Position numbers and translations under genes: made by a program
Source of the DNA: Algoriphagus litoralis
Lineage (GTDB): Bacteria; Bacteroidota; Bacteroidia; Cytophagales; Cyclobacteriaceae
Length of the DNA stretch: 64,000 nucleotides
Direction of reading: 5' to 3'
NCBI RefSeq assembly: GCF_003259255.1
Contig: NZ_QGOL01000002.1
Location: 682,001 to 746,000, forward strand
Shown: one piece after another, positions 8,902 through 18,419 of the stretch
Layout: each line of letters begins with the position of its first letter
Numbering within the stretch: the stretch's first letter is position 1
The notes under the pieces: generated by a model
Told to the model about the DNA's origin: nothing
The model's database searches: none
The model's input: only the letters and a program-made list of their open reading frames with translations

Positions 8902-9411
8902 TTGGAAAACCAAAAAAGTATTCCATTGCTATCCCAAAAAGCATTTTTAAAATTCCTCCCATTTTTTCTCCTCTTGGGAATTACCATTACCCAGAGTTGT
9001 AAGTCCAAGAAGGTAGCCAAGGACAATCCTGCTTTTACTGTAATCGAAACTGCCAAAACCTACCGTGGGACTCCCTACCGATTTGGAGGAACAACGCGCG
9101 CAGGAATCGATTGCTCGGCTTTGGTTTTTCACTCCTACTACGCAGTCGGAATTAATCTTCCCAGAATGTCTGCAGATCAAAGTAAGCTGGGGCAAAAGGT
9201 AAATCTTAATCAGGTGCAGCCTGGGGATCTCTTGTTTTTTGCCACAGGCAAAAAGAAAAATCAAGTCACCCACTCCGGCATTGTCACCGAGGTGAGCAAA
9301 GGTGAGGTCCGATTTATTCATGCTTCCACTTCACTTGGAGTGACTGAAGATTACCTGAGCAATCGCTACTGGTCAGGCGCCTTTCTCTTTGCGAAGCGAA
9401 TACTGGAATAA
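8902..9411 (+). CDS. NlpC/P60 (C40) peptidoglycan endopeptidase lipoprotein
   Basis: Cleaves peptide stems of peptidoglycan (usually D-gamma-Glu/diamino acid bonds) at the cell envelope. The N-terminal hydrophobic stretch FLKFLPFFLLLG leads to a cysteine in TQSCKSK, a lipoprotein signal of Bacteroidota type. The C40 domain follows: YRFGGTTRAGIDCSALV with the catalytic Cys, QPGDLLFFATG, and VTHSGIVTE with the catalytic His. There is no ATG before the signal peptide, and an in-frame stop at 8878-8880 limits the N-terminus. The start is therefore a TTG at 8902 or, as plausibly, at 8926. Confidence 0.85.
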   Translation: MENQKSIPLLSQKAFLKFLPFFLLLGITITQSCKSKKVAKDNPAFTVIETAKTYRGTPYRFGGTTRAGIDCSALVFHSYYAVGINLPRMSADQSKLGQKVNLNQVQPGDLLFFATGKKKNQVTHSGIVTEVSKGEVRFIHASTSLGVTEDYLSNRYWSGAFLFAKRILE

Positions 9412-9432
9412 AAAAAGAGCGCCGAAGCGCTC
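9411..9432 (-). terminator. UUCG-tetraloop terminator of the heme operon
   Basis: On the minus strand GAGCGC, TTCG, GCGCTC is followed by six T. A GC-rich stem with a UUCG loop and a T-run is a textbook intrinsic terminator. It ends the six-gene hmu operon and lies just behind the convergent NlpC gene. Confidence 0.85.
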
Positions 9433-9466
9433 CCTTTTACCCAGCTTAAAAAATTATCCAATGCTT

Positions 9467-10072
9467 TTAGAATGTTGTCGTTCCGTTAGGCTGAAGGATG
9501 TATCTAAACGTGTAATGTGCACTTGGTGTAGTCATAGGATTGAGCTCAGCTGCAGGAGGATTTCCTTTGTAGTAGCTCAGGATTTCAATTTTAGAATAGT
9601 TTCCGTCTGTAGTTTTGACTAGGATAACTCGACCGGGGATCGGTGTCACCGTGAATGTGGCTGAATTGTAATTGTACCAACCATTGCCACTTCCGGTAGG
9701 AATAGCAAACGATTCCCCTGAGTCTGTTGCGAAACTTGCCGATGCAGGGACTTCGGCTATTTCGTTAAAGATTCCTGTGACTACTGCTGCGGTCACATTT
9801 TTTGAGGCATTAACCCGGATCGTGGTTCCTTTGAAAGCCAGGTCCCAGTCTTCGTTTTCGGCTACAAGCGCATTCTCTTCCAAGCTGAAAAATTGGAATG
9901 GTTTCACTTCGGTCACTTGTCCTGTAGTGCGGTCAATGACATCATTTGGAGCTGCAAGGTCCTCCACCAAAATGGCTTCAAGAGGTACCACAGGTTCTGG
10001 AGTATCTTCTGTGCAGGCAAATGCTGAAGTGGCTAATAGTGCAATTAGGCTGAATTTGAAGGTAGTTTTCAT
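9467..10072 (-). CDS. hmuY: HmuY-family heme-binding lipoprotein
   Basis: Surface or periplasm-facing lipoprotein that captures heme and hands it to the TonB-dependent receptor encoded just upstream. The 201-residue protein has a lipoprotein-type N-terminus with a cysteine near residue 20 (SAFACTEDT). The HmuY-like all-beta domain shows EDWDLAFKGTTIRVN and VILVKTTDGNYSKIEILSYY, the conserved family pattern. It is the last gene of the operon, five bases after hmuR, and is followed by the operon terminator. The assignment rests on both family motifs and operon position. Heme-ligand residues cannot be named from sequence alone. Confidence 0.82.
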   Translation of the reverse strand: MKTTFKFSLIALLATSAFACTEDTPEPVVPLEAILVEDLAAPNDVIDRTTGQVTEVKPFQFFSLEENALVAENEDWDLAFKGTTIRVNASKNVTAAVVTGIFNEIAEVPASASFATDSGESFAIPTGSGNGWYNYNSATFTVTPIPGRVILVKTTDGNYSKIEILSYYKGNPPAAELNPMTTPSAHYTFRYILQPNGTTTF

Positions 10073-10077
10073 TTATA

Positions 10078-12381
10078 TTACTTAGTTTGAATTAGGTTTG
10101 CAAAAGGAATTTTTAGTCCGGCAAACAATACTCTGCCGGGATTAGTAGGTTCAAAGGTGGTTTGGACATTGAATAAATTGGTGGCTCCAACTTCGAGGAA
10201 AATCCCGTTTTTGAGAGTTTTGGAAGCAGTGAGGTTCACACTCACCCAACCGGGAGCGTATTCGCTTTCATCATCCAGGATGAGATTGCCGTTTAGGTCG
10301 GCAAAGCCAAACTTCCCACGATAGATTGCGCGCAGCGCGAAGTCAATTCCCGTCCACTGGTCTTGATAGTTTATTTTGATGTTGCCGCTATGTTGGCTGC
10401 GGTTGAAGAGTCCGCCATAGTCACTTCTGACTACGCGTCTGGTTCTGTTTTGAGCGTCTCTTTTGAACAGTTCCCCTGCATCAATCCGGTCCAATACTTC
10501 TGCGTCTTGGGTGTCCAAGAAGGCATATCCGACACTTAGCTGTAGGTTTCCAGTAGCTTGATAACTCAGGTCAGTTTCGATCCCTTGGGTGATTACCTGC
10601 GAAATATTGAAATACGAAAAGGCATTTTGTCCGGTGACTAACTGGGCAATGGGTGCAGTCTCGATCAGGTCATTGATGTGGTTTCGATAGGCATTTCCGA
10701 CCCAGAGAAATTTGGGATTGACTTTCCAGCGGAAGCCGGTATTTAGCGCCCAAGAAGATTCAGCTTTCAGGTCCCCCAGATTAGCAGGATCCAAGAGGAT
10801 TCGGGCTATGAGCCCTTCATTTTGAAGTTTTTCGATTCCCTCTTGGGCGAGAGTAGAGCCAAAGACATAATATCCAGCTGCGGCGTTGTTGAAATTCAGC
10901 AGGAGTTGCCTGAAGTCAGGTGCTTTGAAACCAGCGCCTACTGAGGCTTGCCAACTGAAATTTTCTGTAAGGCGATATTGTCCCGAGATTTTGGGACTGA
11001 GTCGGTTTCCATATTGACTATGAAAATCTGCTCTCAGACCTGAGATGATGTTCGTCTTTTTCCCCGGGTCCCACTGATGCTGGAGAAAGAGGTATCCCGC
11101 ATCAAATCGATTGGTACCTTCGTATCGGGTGGCTTCTACTGTTTCGATCAGATGACCAATTCCAAGGGTTAGCAATTGATTTTCTTTGATCTGGAAATCG
11201 GTTTGCAACTCGGTACGGTGGTAGAATTGATTGAAATCCTGAAAGTCAAATATTCCACCATCCGAGTTGAATCGAGTGTCAGCAACTGTCGAAAACCAAG
11301 AACTCATCCCTCGAAGTGTCATCAGGATTTTGGAATTCGGAGTAAAACGGAGTGTAGGATTGAAGTTGAAATCTCGTCTGGAGTTGTCCAGATTTAAGAG
11401 TTCGCTTCCTGAAGTGCCTGAGGTTTCCAGCTCACCCGTCGAGTTTTCCAAGTAGCCACGGCCAAAGAGGCCGACATCCCAATTGGGATGAAGTTTTCCG
11501 TTGATTTTTAATTGAATCGTCTGAGCCTGGTAGGGGTTTTGCGTTTGACCAATTAGCTCGGGTGTCAAGTCATAACCTTCGGTACTCATGTAATCATAGA
11601 AGAGTTTGGTGCTCCATTTACCTTTGGAAAAACCAAGGTCTGCGTAGGGATTCCAGGAGTTGAAGGAGCGATGACGAAGTCCGAGATCAAGCCTAGTCTC
11701 TTCTTCAGTGGATTTAGTGATGATATTGACCACACCGGCCATGGCCTCACTGCCATAAATGGCGCTCGAGGGACCCCGCAGAATCTCTATTCGCTCGATA
11801 TTGGATACTGAAATCCGGTCGAGATCAAAAGTTCCAGCAGTCCTACCAATGAGCGGCTCTCCATCAAGCAAGATCAGAATATAGTCTGAATCCAAACCTT
11901 GCATCTGCAATCCAGTGCCATGATCTCCAGAGATTTGAAGACCCGTTTGTTCGCGAAGGATCTCAGAAAGTCGAATGCCACCGGTTTCCTGAATTGATTT
12001 TTCATTCAAAACATTGACAGGTAGTGGAAGGTCTTCGACAGTACGATCAGTCCTTGTAGCAGCTACGACTACCTCCTGAAGGGAACCTGCTTTCTCCTTA
12101 AGAACAAAAATGTCCTGAGCAATCCAGTCCTCCCATGAAATTTGGAGGGGTTCGTACCCCAAAGCAAAAATCAAGATTGATTCACTTTCTGCGAGTTCAG
12201 TTTGAATTTTCCCATCTTTATCCACTACTATAGCTGGAGAGCCTTTTGCCTGCACAGTAGCATGAGGAATAGGCGAGCCCTTTTCATCCCGAATCTGCTT
12301 GACAATATCTGACCCTGCAAAAACGGAGTGAACTGTAAGAGAAAATAAGAGAATGATTTTATTAAGATTAATTCTAAACAT
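10078..12381 (-). CDS. hmuR: TonB-dependent heme receptor (HmuR-like)
   Basis: Outer-membrane 22-strand receptor that imports heme using TonB energy. From the ATG at 12381 it has 767 residues: a signal peptide (LFSLTVHSVFAGSD), a short carboxypeptidase-regulatory-like domain (GSPIPHATVQAKG), a plug domain starting at VVVAATRTDRTVEDLPLPVNVL and including IERIEILRGPSSAIYGSEAMAGVVNIIT, then the barrel. Twelve extra codons upstream (to 12417) are possible but spoil the signal peptide. Heme specificity is inferred from its operon with hmuTUVS and hmuY; a siderophore role cannot be excluded on sequence alone. Confidence 0.88.
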   Translation of the reverse strand: MFRINLNKIILLFSLTVHSVFAGSDIVKQIRDEKGSPIPHATVQAKGSPAIVVDKDGKIQTELAESESILIFALGYEPLQISWEDWIAQDIFVLKEKAGSLQEVVVAATRTDRTVEDLPLPVNVLNEKSIQETGGIRLSEILREQTGLQISGDHGTGLQMQGLDSDYILILLDGEPLIGRTAGTFDLDRISVSNIERIEILRGPSSAIYGSEAMAGVVNIITKSTEEETRLDLGLRHRSFNSWNPYADLGFSKGKWSTKLFYDYMSTEGYDLTPELIGQTQNPYQAQTIQLKINGKLHPNWDVGLFGRGYLENSTGELETSGTSGSELLNLDNSRRDFNFNPTLRFTPNSKILMTLRGMSSWFSTVADTRFNSDGGIFDFQDFNQFYHRTELQTDFQIKENQLLTLGIGHLIETVEATRYEGTNRFDAGYLFLQHQWDPGKKTNIISGLRADFHSQYGNRLSPKISGQYRLTENFSWQASVGAGFKAPDFRQLLLNFNNAAAGYYVFGSTLAQEGIEKLQNEGLIARILLDPANLGDLKAESSWALNTGFRWKVNPKFLWVGNAYRNHINDLIETAPIAQLVTGQNAFSYFNISQVITQGIETDLSYQATGNLQLSVGYAFLDTQDAEVLDRIDAGELFKRDAQNRTRRVVRSDYGGLFNRSQHSGNIKINYQDQWTGIDFALRAIYRGKFGFADLNGNLILDDESEYAPGWVSVNLTASKTLKNGIFLEVGATNLFNVQTTFEPTNPGRVLFAGLKIPFANLIQTK

Positions 12382-12394
12382 GAGGTTAAAATTT

Positions 12395-12417
12395 TTGCGG
12401 GACAGGATGCCCCGCAA
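12395..12417 (-). other. Stem-loop between hmuS and hmuR
   Basis: TTGCGGG (12395-12401) pairs with CCCGCAA (12411-12417) around a 9-base loop, about 13 bases before the hmuR ATG on the minus strand. No T-run follows. A stem here could block 3' decay of the upstream message or modulate hmuR translation; this is inference. Confidence 0.5.
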
Positions 12418-12423
12418 GGGAAT

Positions 12424-13470
12424 TTAATTCAGACTATCTAGCAGCGCTTTCCACTCAGCCTTCTGAGGCAATCCTGGCTTTCTCAGTCCAAAAAACTGAG
12501 CTACCATTTCACCTTTCTTGTCAAAAAGTTCCAAAGCGGAGACCAAACCGTCCTCGGTATTTTTGTGAACTACGAAGGCAGAATCCACCACATTCTCATT
12601 CAGGTGCATGTTGAAATCCGGATCGAGTACATTCAACCAATCGCCCATTTGACGGACAGTGCGCACTTTCCCCTGATGGATTTGGATGTTTCCTTTATTT
12701 CCTGCGAAAATCATAATCGGCAATTGGGTTTCTGCGGCCTTTTCGACTACAGTTCTTGCGGAAAGCCGATCTACAGCATAAGCCCATTTGTCATCGATCC
12801 ACTTCACGGCATCAAGTCTATTAAGTTTGTATTTGCGCAGCATACCAAAGAAATCATGCGTGTCTTTCATATTTTCCCAGTCCGACCTGAAACCCTCAAA
12901 GTCCAATCCTTCGCGGGTGGTGTACTCAGGGGATGGGAATGATTCTAGCGCCAATTCAGAACTTTGTTCTGAAGCGGTATAGGTGTTGACAAAAGCTTCA
13001 TAAACATCGTCTTTGGACGAATCTTGAGGGTATATCTTTAAAATGGCTTCGCCTTCTTTGTCAAAATACTGGAGACTTTTCAGGGTCCCTCTCGGAGTTT
13101 CTGTCGTCACAGCAAAACCAAACTTCCATCCCGCAAAAAACACCCGCTGCTCAATCGGACCGATCACAGTGGCAATTTTATTTGGGCCTGCCTGATGCAT
13201 TTCGATTTTCTGAAATGGTCCTTTATGTTCCAAAACACAGCCCTCGCTGCGGGTCAGGGACATGACTCGGCCAAGTTTTGGGAATTCCAAAAACTGGTCT
13301 TCAAAGTTTTCACTTAGGCGAATTACATTTTCACCGATTCCTGTAGCGAGGAGTTCCGCTTCGCTTACTTCAAGTTTGGCAGCGGCATCACGGATTCGGA
13401 GTGAAGGCTCAGCAATTTTCAGCTGATTCCATGCTTCTTTGAGCGTATTAATTTGTTGTAGGATTTCCAT
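12424..13470 (-). CDS. hmuS: HemS/ChuS-like heme-handling protein
   Basis: Cytoplasmic protein that accepts heme after import and either traffics or degrades it; the HemS/ChuS family has both activities. The 348-residue length matches the two-repeat form. The N-terminal repeat starts with RIRDAAAKLEVSEAELLATG, a family signature, and includes VLEHKGPFQKIEMH. The second repeat carries DAVKWIDDKWAYAVD and IMIFAGNKGNIQIHQGKVR. The ATG at 13470 follows the hmuV stop by one base (TGA-A-ATG). The name HmuS is also used for an unrelated CobN-like heme protein in Bacteroides; this is not that family. Confidence 0.85.
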   Translation of the reverse strand: MEILQQINTLKEAWNQLKIAEPSLRIRDAAAKLEVSEAELLATGIGENVIRLSENFEDQFLEFPKLGRVMSLTRSEGCVLEHKGPFQKIEMHQAGPNKIATVIGPIEQRVFFAGWKFGFAVTTETPRGTLKSLQYFDKEGEAILKIYPQDSSKDDVYEAFVNTYTASEQSSELALESFPSPEYTTREGLDFEGFRSDWENMKDTHDFFGMLRKYKLNRLDAVKWIDDKWAYAVDRLSARTVVEKAAETQLPIMIFAGNKGNIQIHQGKVRTVRQMGDWLNVLDPDFNMHLNENVVDSAFVVHKNTEDGLVSALELFDKKGEMVAQFFGLRKPGLPQKAEWKALLDSLN

Positions 13471-13471
13471 T

Positions 13472-14275
13472 TCAGGCAAGTTTAGATGTGGCTAATGAAG
13501 AATAAAATGGTGCCGCAGAAGCGACGAATAATCTCCCTGTGTTGGGGTTTTTGAGAAGTTGGATCGGATGGTCGAAGGCTCTCTCCAGAGTTTTTTCGTC
13601 CAAAACCTCTTCCACAGTTCCGATTTTGGTGATCGCGCCATTTTTGATTAGGGCGATTTTGTCTGCGTATTGAGCAGCTAGGTTGAGTTCGTGGAGGATG
13701 ACCAAGATTCCGATATTTCGTGATTTGAGCTTTTGAAGAATACTTAGGACAGCATGCTGCTGCGCGATGTCCAGACTTGATGACGGTTCGTCTAGCAGGA
13801 GGTATCTAGGAAAAGGCTTTGACTCCCAGATTTGAACCAAGGCTCTTGCCAGCTGAACACGCTGTTTTTCTCCACCCGAAAGGCTGTTGAATATTCGGTC
13901 TTTCAGATGATCCGTGTTGGTCGCATTCAGGACTTCATTGATCAATTGGGAAGAGTTTTTGGTTTGCGTGCTGATCAATCCCAATTCCACCACTTCCTGA
14001 ACGGTGAATGGGAAATTGACCTGAGAATGCTGAGGCATAACCGCCCGGACCGAAGCGAGATCTTTGGCCTTTAGGCTAGTGATGGTCTTCCCATTGTATT
14101 TTACAGATCCGTGTTTACAGCTGATATCGCCTGACAGAATCTTGAAAAAAGTGGATTTCCCAGCACCGTTTGGTCCGAGTATAGCCAAAATTTCACCCGG
14201 ATTTACTTCCAAGCTGATCTGTTCTACGATCGGTCGTTGTTTGATACAGAAGTGTACCTTCGAGGCTTGTAACAT
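13472..14275 (-). CDS. hmuV: Heme ABC transporter ATP-binding protein
   Basis: ATPase subunit that powers heme import through HmuU. The 267-residue protein has Walker A GPNGAGKST near residue 36, the ABC signature LSGGEKQRVQLARAL, Walker B YLLLDEPSSSLD and the switch His in VILHELNLA. Its start overlaps the hmuU stop by one base (TGATG), implying translational coupling. The FecE/HmuV subfamily also serves siderophores and cobalamin; hmuS next door points to heme. Confidence 0.93.
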   Translation of the reverse strand: MLQASKVHFCIKQRPIVEQISLEVNPGEILAILGPNGAGKSTFFKILSGDISCKHGSVKYNGKTITSLKAKDLASVRAVMPQHSQVNFPFTVQEVVELGLISTQTKNSSQLINEVLNATNTDHLKDRIFNSLSGGEKQRVQLARALVQIWESKPFPRYLLLDEPSSSLDIAQQHAVLSILQKLKSRNIGILVILHELNLAAQYADKIALIKNGAITKIGTVEEVLDEKTLERAFDHPIQLLKNPNTGRLFVASAAPFYSSLATSKLA

Positions 14276-15333
14276 CAGTTAGTGGATTTATTTAGGTTGA
14301 AAATGAGCCAAATGAAAAAGGGTGCACCGATCAAAGCTGTGATGACACCGATGGGCATTTCGGCAGGAATGACAATGATTCTGGAGATCAAATCCGCAAA
14401 ATTCAGCAGAATAGCGCCAAGAAGAAATGATCCTGGCAGGACGAGTCGATGATCCGATCCGAATAAAATCCGGATCAAATGAGGGACAACTAATCCGACA
14501 AAACCGATCATTCCCACCATGGATACACCTGCGCCTACGATCAGCGCACTGAAAAGCAACAATTGGATTTTGACCCGCTGCACATTGACCCCCATGTGAA
14601 AAGCTTCCTGCTCACCCAAGGCAATGGCGTTAAGTTGTCTGGTATTTAGTAGTAAAAGGAGAGAAGGTATTGCAATCAGTACTATTGTTACTGGCATTTT
14701 GCTCCAATTGGCGCCTGCCAAATCACCCAAACTCCAAAAGGTGAAATTTCGCAAAGCAGAATCATCTGCAAAGAATAAGACCAATCCAATCAATGCTCCT
14801 GCTAAAGCATTGATGGCGACTCCTGCCAGAATCAAGGTGGCAGCATCATTTCTTCCTTGGGATTTGGAAAGTCTGTAAACTGCAAGTACGCAGATCAGCC
14901 CTCCGACAAATGCAAAAAGGGGCAAGCCTATCGGCTTGATCCAAGCCAAAGAAGCAGATACCGGTACCAAGACGATGAAAATTACCGCAAACAGTGCCGC
15001 GCCGCTGCTTACTCCGATCAGACCGGGCTCCACAAGAGGATTTCTAAACATCCCCTGCAAGGCGGCTCCCGCTATCCCCAATCCACCTCCGACGAGCATT
15101 GCCATCAAAATACGCGGTACTCGGATCTGGAGCAGGACATTTGCCTGCTGGACTTGGAAGTCGCCAACATTGAGTCCAATGAGGTCAAACAAAATCGCCA
15201 ATGTCTGTGGCAAAGATATGCGATAGGCTCCCAAGGAAAGGGAAGCTAACAGCACCACAAGCAATGCAAGCCCAAATCCTGCAAGGATTAAGTTTTGACG
15301 CTGGGTTTTTGTATGACTCAATGAGGCGATCAT
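14275..15333 (-). CDS. hmuU: Heme ABC transporter permease (FecCD family)
   Basis: Inner-membrane permease for heme, working with HmuT and HmuV. The 352-residue protein is hydrophobic throughout with about ten membrane helices, typical of BtuC/FecCD. Signatures include RVPRILMAMLVGGGLGIAGAALQGMFRNPLVEPGLIGVSSGAALFA near the N-terminus (a family hallmark, quoted here as the region around residues 72-118) and the C-terminal GLVVPHLIR. It starts three bases after the hmuT stop. Confidence 0.93.
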   Translation of the reverse strand: MIASLSHTKTQRQNLILAGFGLALLVVLLASLSLGAYRISLPQTLAILFDLIGLNVGDFQVQQANVLLQIRVPRILMAMLVGGGLGIAGAALQGMFRNPLVEPGLIGVSSGAALFAVIFIVLVPVSASLAWIKPIGLPLFAFVGGLICVLAVYRLSKSQGRNDAATLILAGVAINALAGALIGLVLFFADDSALRNFTFWSLGDLAGANWSKMPVTIVLIAIPSLLLLLNTRQLNAIALGEQEAFHMGVNVQRVKIQLLLFSALIVGAGVSMVGMIGFVGLVVPHLIRILFGSDHRLVLPGSFLLGAILLNFADLISRIIVIPAEMPIGVITALIGAPFFIWLIFNLNKSTN

Positions 15334-15336
15334 CTC

Positions 15337-16188
15337 TTAGTTACGTACTGCTTTGGCAAGTTCCAATGCGGCTTTGCCTACTCTCGGGCCAAAACCGGAT
15401 AGATACTGTCCGTCTAAGGCTACAATTTGGTCTTCCTTGAATGCGGTGGTTTGGTCTATGCCTTGGATTTTCGTAAGTCCTTCCTTTCCGCCAAGGCTTT
15501 GGATTCCTGACTCGAAAAAGACCAAGTATTCAGGATTCATGCTGACCAAAGATTCTGGCGTCAAGGGAGCAAACTCGTCAAATCCCGTGGCCACAGTCTC
15601 AATTTTCACCATGTCAAACATCTCCCTTGCAAAAGTTTTGTCCCCGGCAATGAAAACCGTTTCAGGTCCTCTGGCCATGACAAAGACTGCTTTTGGCCTG
15701 TCCTCCTGGGAGGACAGATAGGCATTTAATTCTAGGATGTCTTTTTCTATAGCGGCATTGACTTCTTCCCCTTTTTCATTGACTTCAAAAAAAGCCGCTA
15801 GATCTGTTACCAGTTTTTTGGCACCGGCTACAGAGACTGGTTTTGGGAAGCTGTGGATCTCTACTTGTGCAGCTTTGAGCTGCTCGACCACATCAGGACT
15901 GAGGTATCCTTCTTCAATCAGTACCAAATCCGGTCCAAGTGCAAGGATGCCTTCTGCTTTGATTTGGTTTCTATAGCCTATCGATGGTAGCTGTTGCATG
16001 GAAGCAGGAAAAGTGGAGGTAATATCAGTGGCGATGATTTGATCTCCGAATCCCAACTCATTGACCACTTCAGTAATTGTCCCACCCGCGGTGATGATTT
16101 TGCGTGATTCTACGCTGGTTTTTTGGGAAGTGGGAGCTTGGCAGCCCCAGAATGCTAAAGTTATAACTAGAAGAAAAGCTCTTATCAT
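15337..16188 (-). CDS. hmuT: Periplasmic heme-binding lipoprotein of the ABC transporter
   Basis: Binds heme in the periplasm and delivers it to HmuUV. The 283-residue protein has a lipoprotein signal peptide (LVITLAFWGCQAP) and the class III binding-protein fold: KIITAGGTITEVVNELGFGDQIIATD at the start of lobe 1 and GPDLVLIEEG before the connecting helix. It is the first gene of the hmu operon, directly downstream of the palindrome-covered promoter. The family also binds vitamin B12 and siderophores; context favours heme. Confidence 0.88.
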   Translation of the reverse strand: MIRAFLLVITLAFWGCQAPTSQKTSVESRKIITAGGTITEVVNELGFGDQIIATDITSTFPASMQQLPSIGYRNQIKAEGILALGPDLVLIEEGYLSPDVVEQLKAAQVEIHSFPKPVSVAGAKKLVTDLAAFFEVNEKGEEVNAAIEKDILELNAYLSSQEDRPKAVFVMARGPETVFIAGDKTFAREMFDMVKIETVATGFDEFAPLTPESLVSMNPEYLVFFESGIQSLGGKEGLTKIQGIDQTTAFKEDQIVALDGQYLSGFGPRVGKAALELAKAVRN

Positions 16189-16215
16189 TATTTAGATTGA
16201 TTATGAATTACACGG

Positions 16216-16246
16216 CAAATGTATTCTTATTTGGATTGAATCCAAA
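16216..16246 (-). promoter_or_regulatory. Consensus promoter of the hmu heme operon
   Basis: Read on the minus strand: TTTG (16243-16246), 19 bases, TACATTTG (16216-16223). Both elements match the Bacteroidota sigma-A consensus exactly. Transcription should start near 16210, about 20 bases before the hmuT ATG. Confidence 0.75.
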
Positions 16247-16249
16247 TAA
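16227..16249. promoter_or_regulatory. Perfect 23-bp palindrome over the hmu promoter (probable iron-regulator operator)
   Basis: The 11-base arm TTATTTGGATT, a central G, and the exact reverse complement of the arm. It covers the -33 element and 11 bases of the spacer, so a bound protein would block RNA polymerase. In front of a heme-uptake operon the likely ligand is an iron-responsive repressor of the Fur or DtxR type. The palindrome is seen directly; the regulator is inferred. Confidence 0.7.
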
Positions 16250-16401
16250 AGAATCGAAGTTTTTCAATTTGATTTTTTTATGGAAGGCTAAAAAAATTCT
16301 TGTAGCCCGATTAAGTCATGTGGTCAAATTTGGTCTGGGGAGAAAAAAATGACCTTAATTTAAAAATTGGGAGGGGCTCAGGATTAATTATCCAAATATC
16401 C

Positions 16402-16431
16402 TTTGGGATTAGGCTTTTCTGCTTAATTTTG
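16402..16431 (+). promoter_or_regulatory. Promoter of atpD-atpC
   Basis: TTTG at 16402-16405, an 18-base spacer and TAATTTTG at 16424-16431 match the Bacteroidota consensus. The leader to the atpD ATG is about 40 bases. The 288-base gap between hmuT and atpD holds this promoter and the divergent hmu promoter; I see nothing else in it. Confidence 0.7.
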
Positions 16432-16443
16432 CGCTCGAATTAA

Positions 16444-17979
<1,536 letters not shown>

Positions 17980-18064
17980 TTAGTTACTGGTTATTAGTTA
18001 TTGGTGGTCTAAGGATTTCAACCTAATAACTCAATAACTTTTCACTTAATAACTAAACAAAGAA

Positions 18065-18310
18065 ATGCAGTTAGAAATCGTCACACCTGAGAAGAAAGTA
18101 TTTCAGGGAGAAGTATCAGAGGCCAGTTTTCCTGGTGCTGACGGATCCTTTCAGGTGTTGAATAATCACGCTCCGATCGTATCGGCCTTGGCCAATGGTG
18201 CGGTTTCATTTACTACGCCATCAGGCAAGCAGGCCATCCTGATAGATGGAGGAGTAGTAGAAGTAAAAGACAATGTAATTGTGGTATTGGCCGAGAAAGT
18301 AATCGGTTAA
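18065..18310 (+). CDS. atpC: F1F0 ATP synthase epsilon subunit
   Basis: Central-stalk subunit that couples rotation and regulates ATPase activity. At 81 residues it contains only the N-terminal beta-sandwich domain (LEIVTPEKKVFQGEVSEASFPGADGSFQVLNNHAPIVSAL lies around residues 3-42). The C-terminal helical hairpin that inhibits ATP hydrolysis in E. coli is absent, as is common in Bacteroidota. It lies downstream of atpD in the same unit. Confidence 0.95.
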   Translation: MQLEIVTPEKKVFQGEVSEASFPGADGSFQVLNNHAPIVSALANGAVSFTTPSGKQAILIDGGVVEVKDNVIVVLAEKVIG

Positions 18311-18332
18311 ACTCCAATTCAACAATAAAAAG

Positions 18333-18360
18333 AAAGTCCAACTCGCAAGGGTTGGACTTT
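18333..18360 (+). terminator. Stem-loop after atpC, probable terminator
   Basis: AAAGTCCAAC (18333-18342) pairs perfectly with GTTGGACTTT (18351-18360) around an 8-base loop. The T-run is short (the TTT at the stem end), so termination may be partial. Confidence 0.65.
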
Positions 18361-18380
18361 ACTGGTTTTAGGGGTATAAA

Positions 18381-18405
18381 TTTCCAAAGTTGGAAACTTT
18401 GGAAA
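18381..18405 (-). terminator. Stem-loop after the beta-propeller gene
   Basis: TTTCCAAAGTT (18381-18391) and AACTTTGGAAA (18395-18405) pair over 11 bp with a GGA loop, 15 bases past the minus-strand stop at 18420. It may serve both directions with the atpC stem-loop. Confidence 0.6.
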
Positions 18406-18419
18406 ATTTTAGAATTCTA

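Noticed and set aside
10078-12381. Siderophore receptor
   Set aside because: The operon has a HemS-like gene and a HmuY-like gene, which point to heme. Sequence alone cannot fully exclude siderophores.
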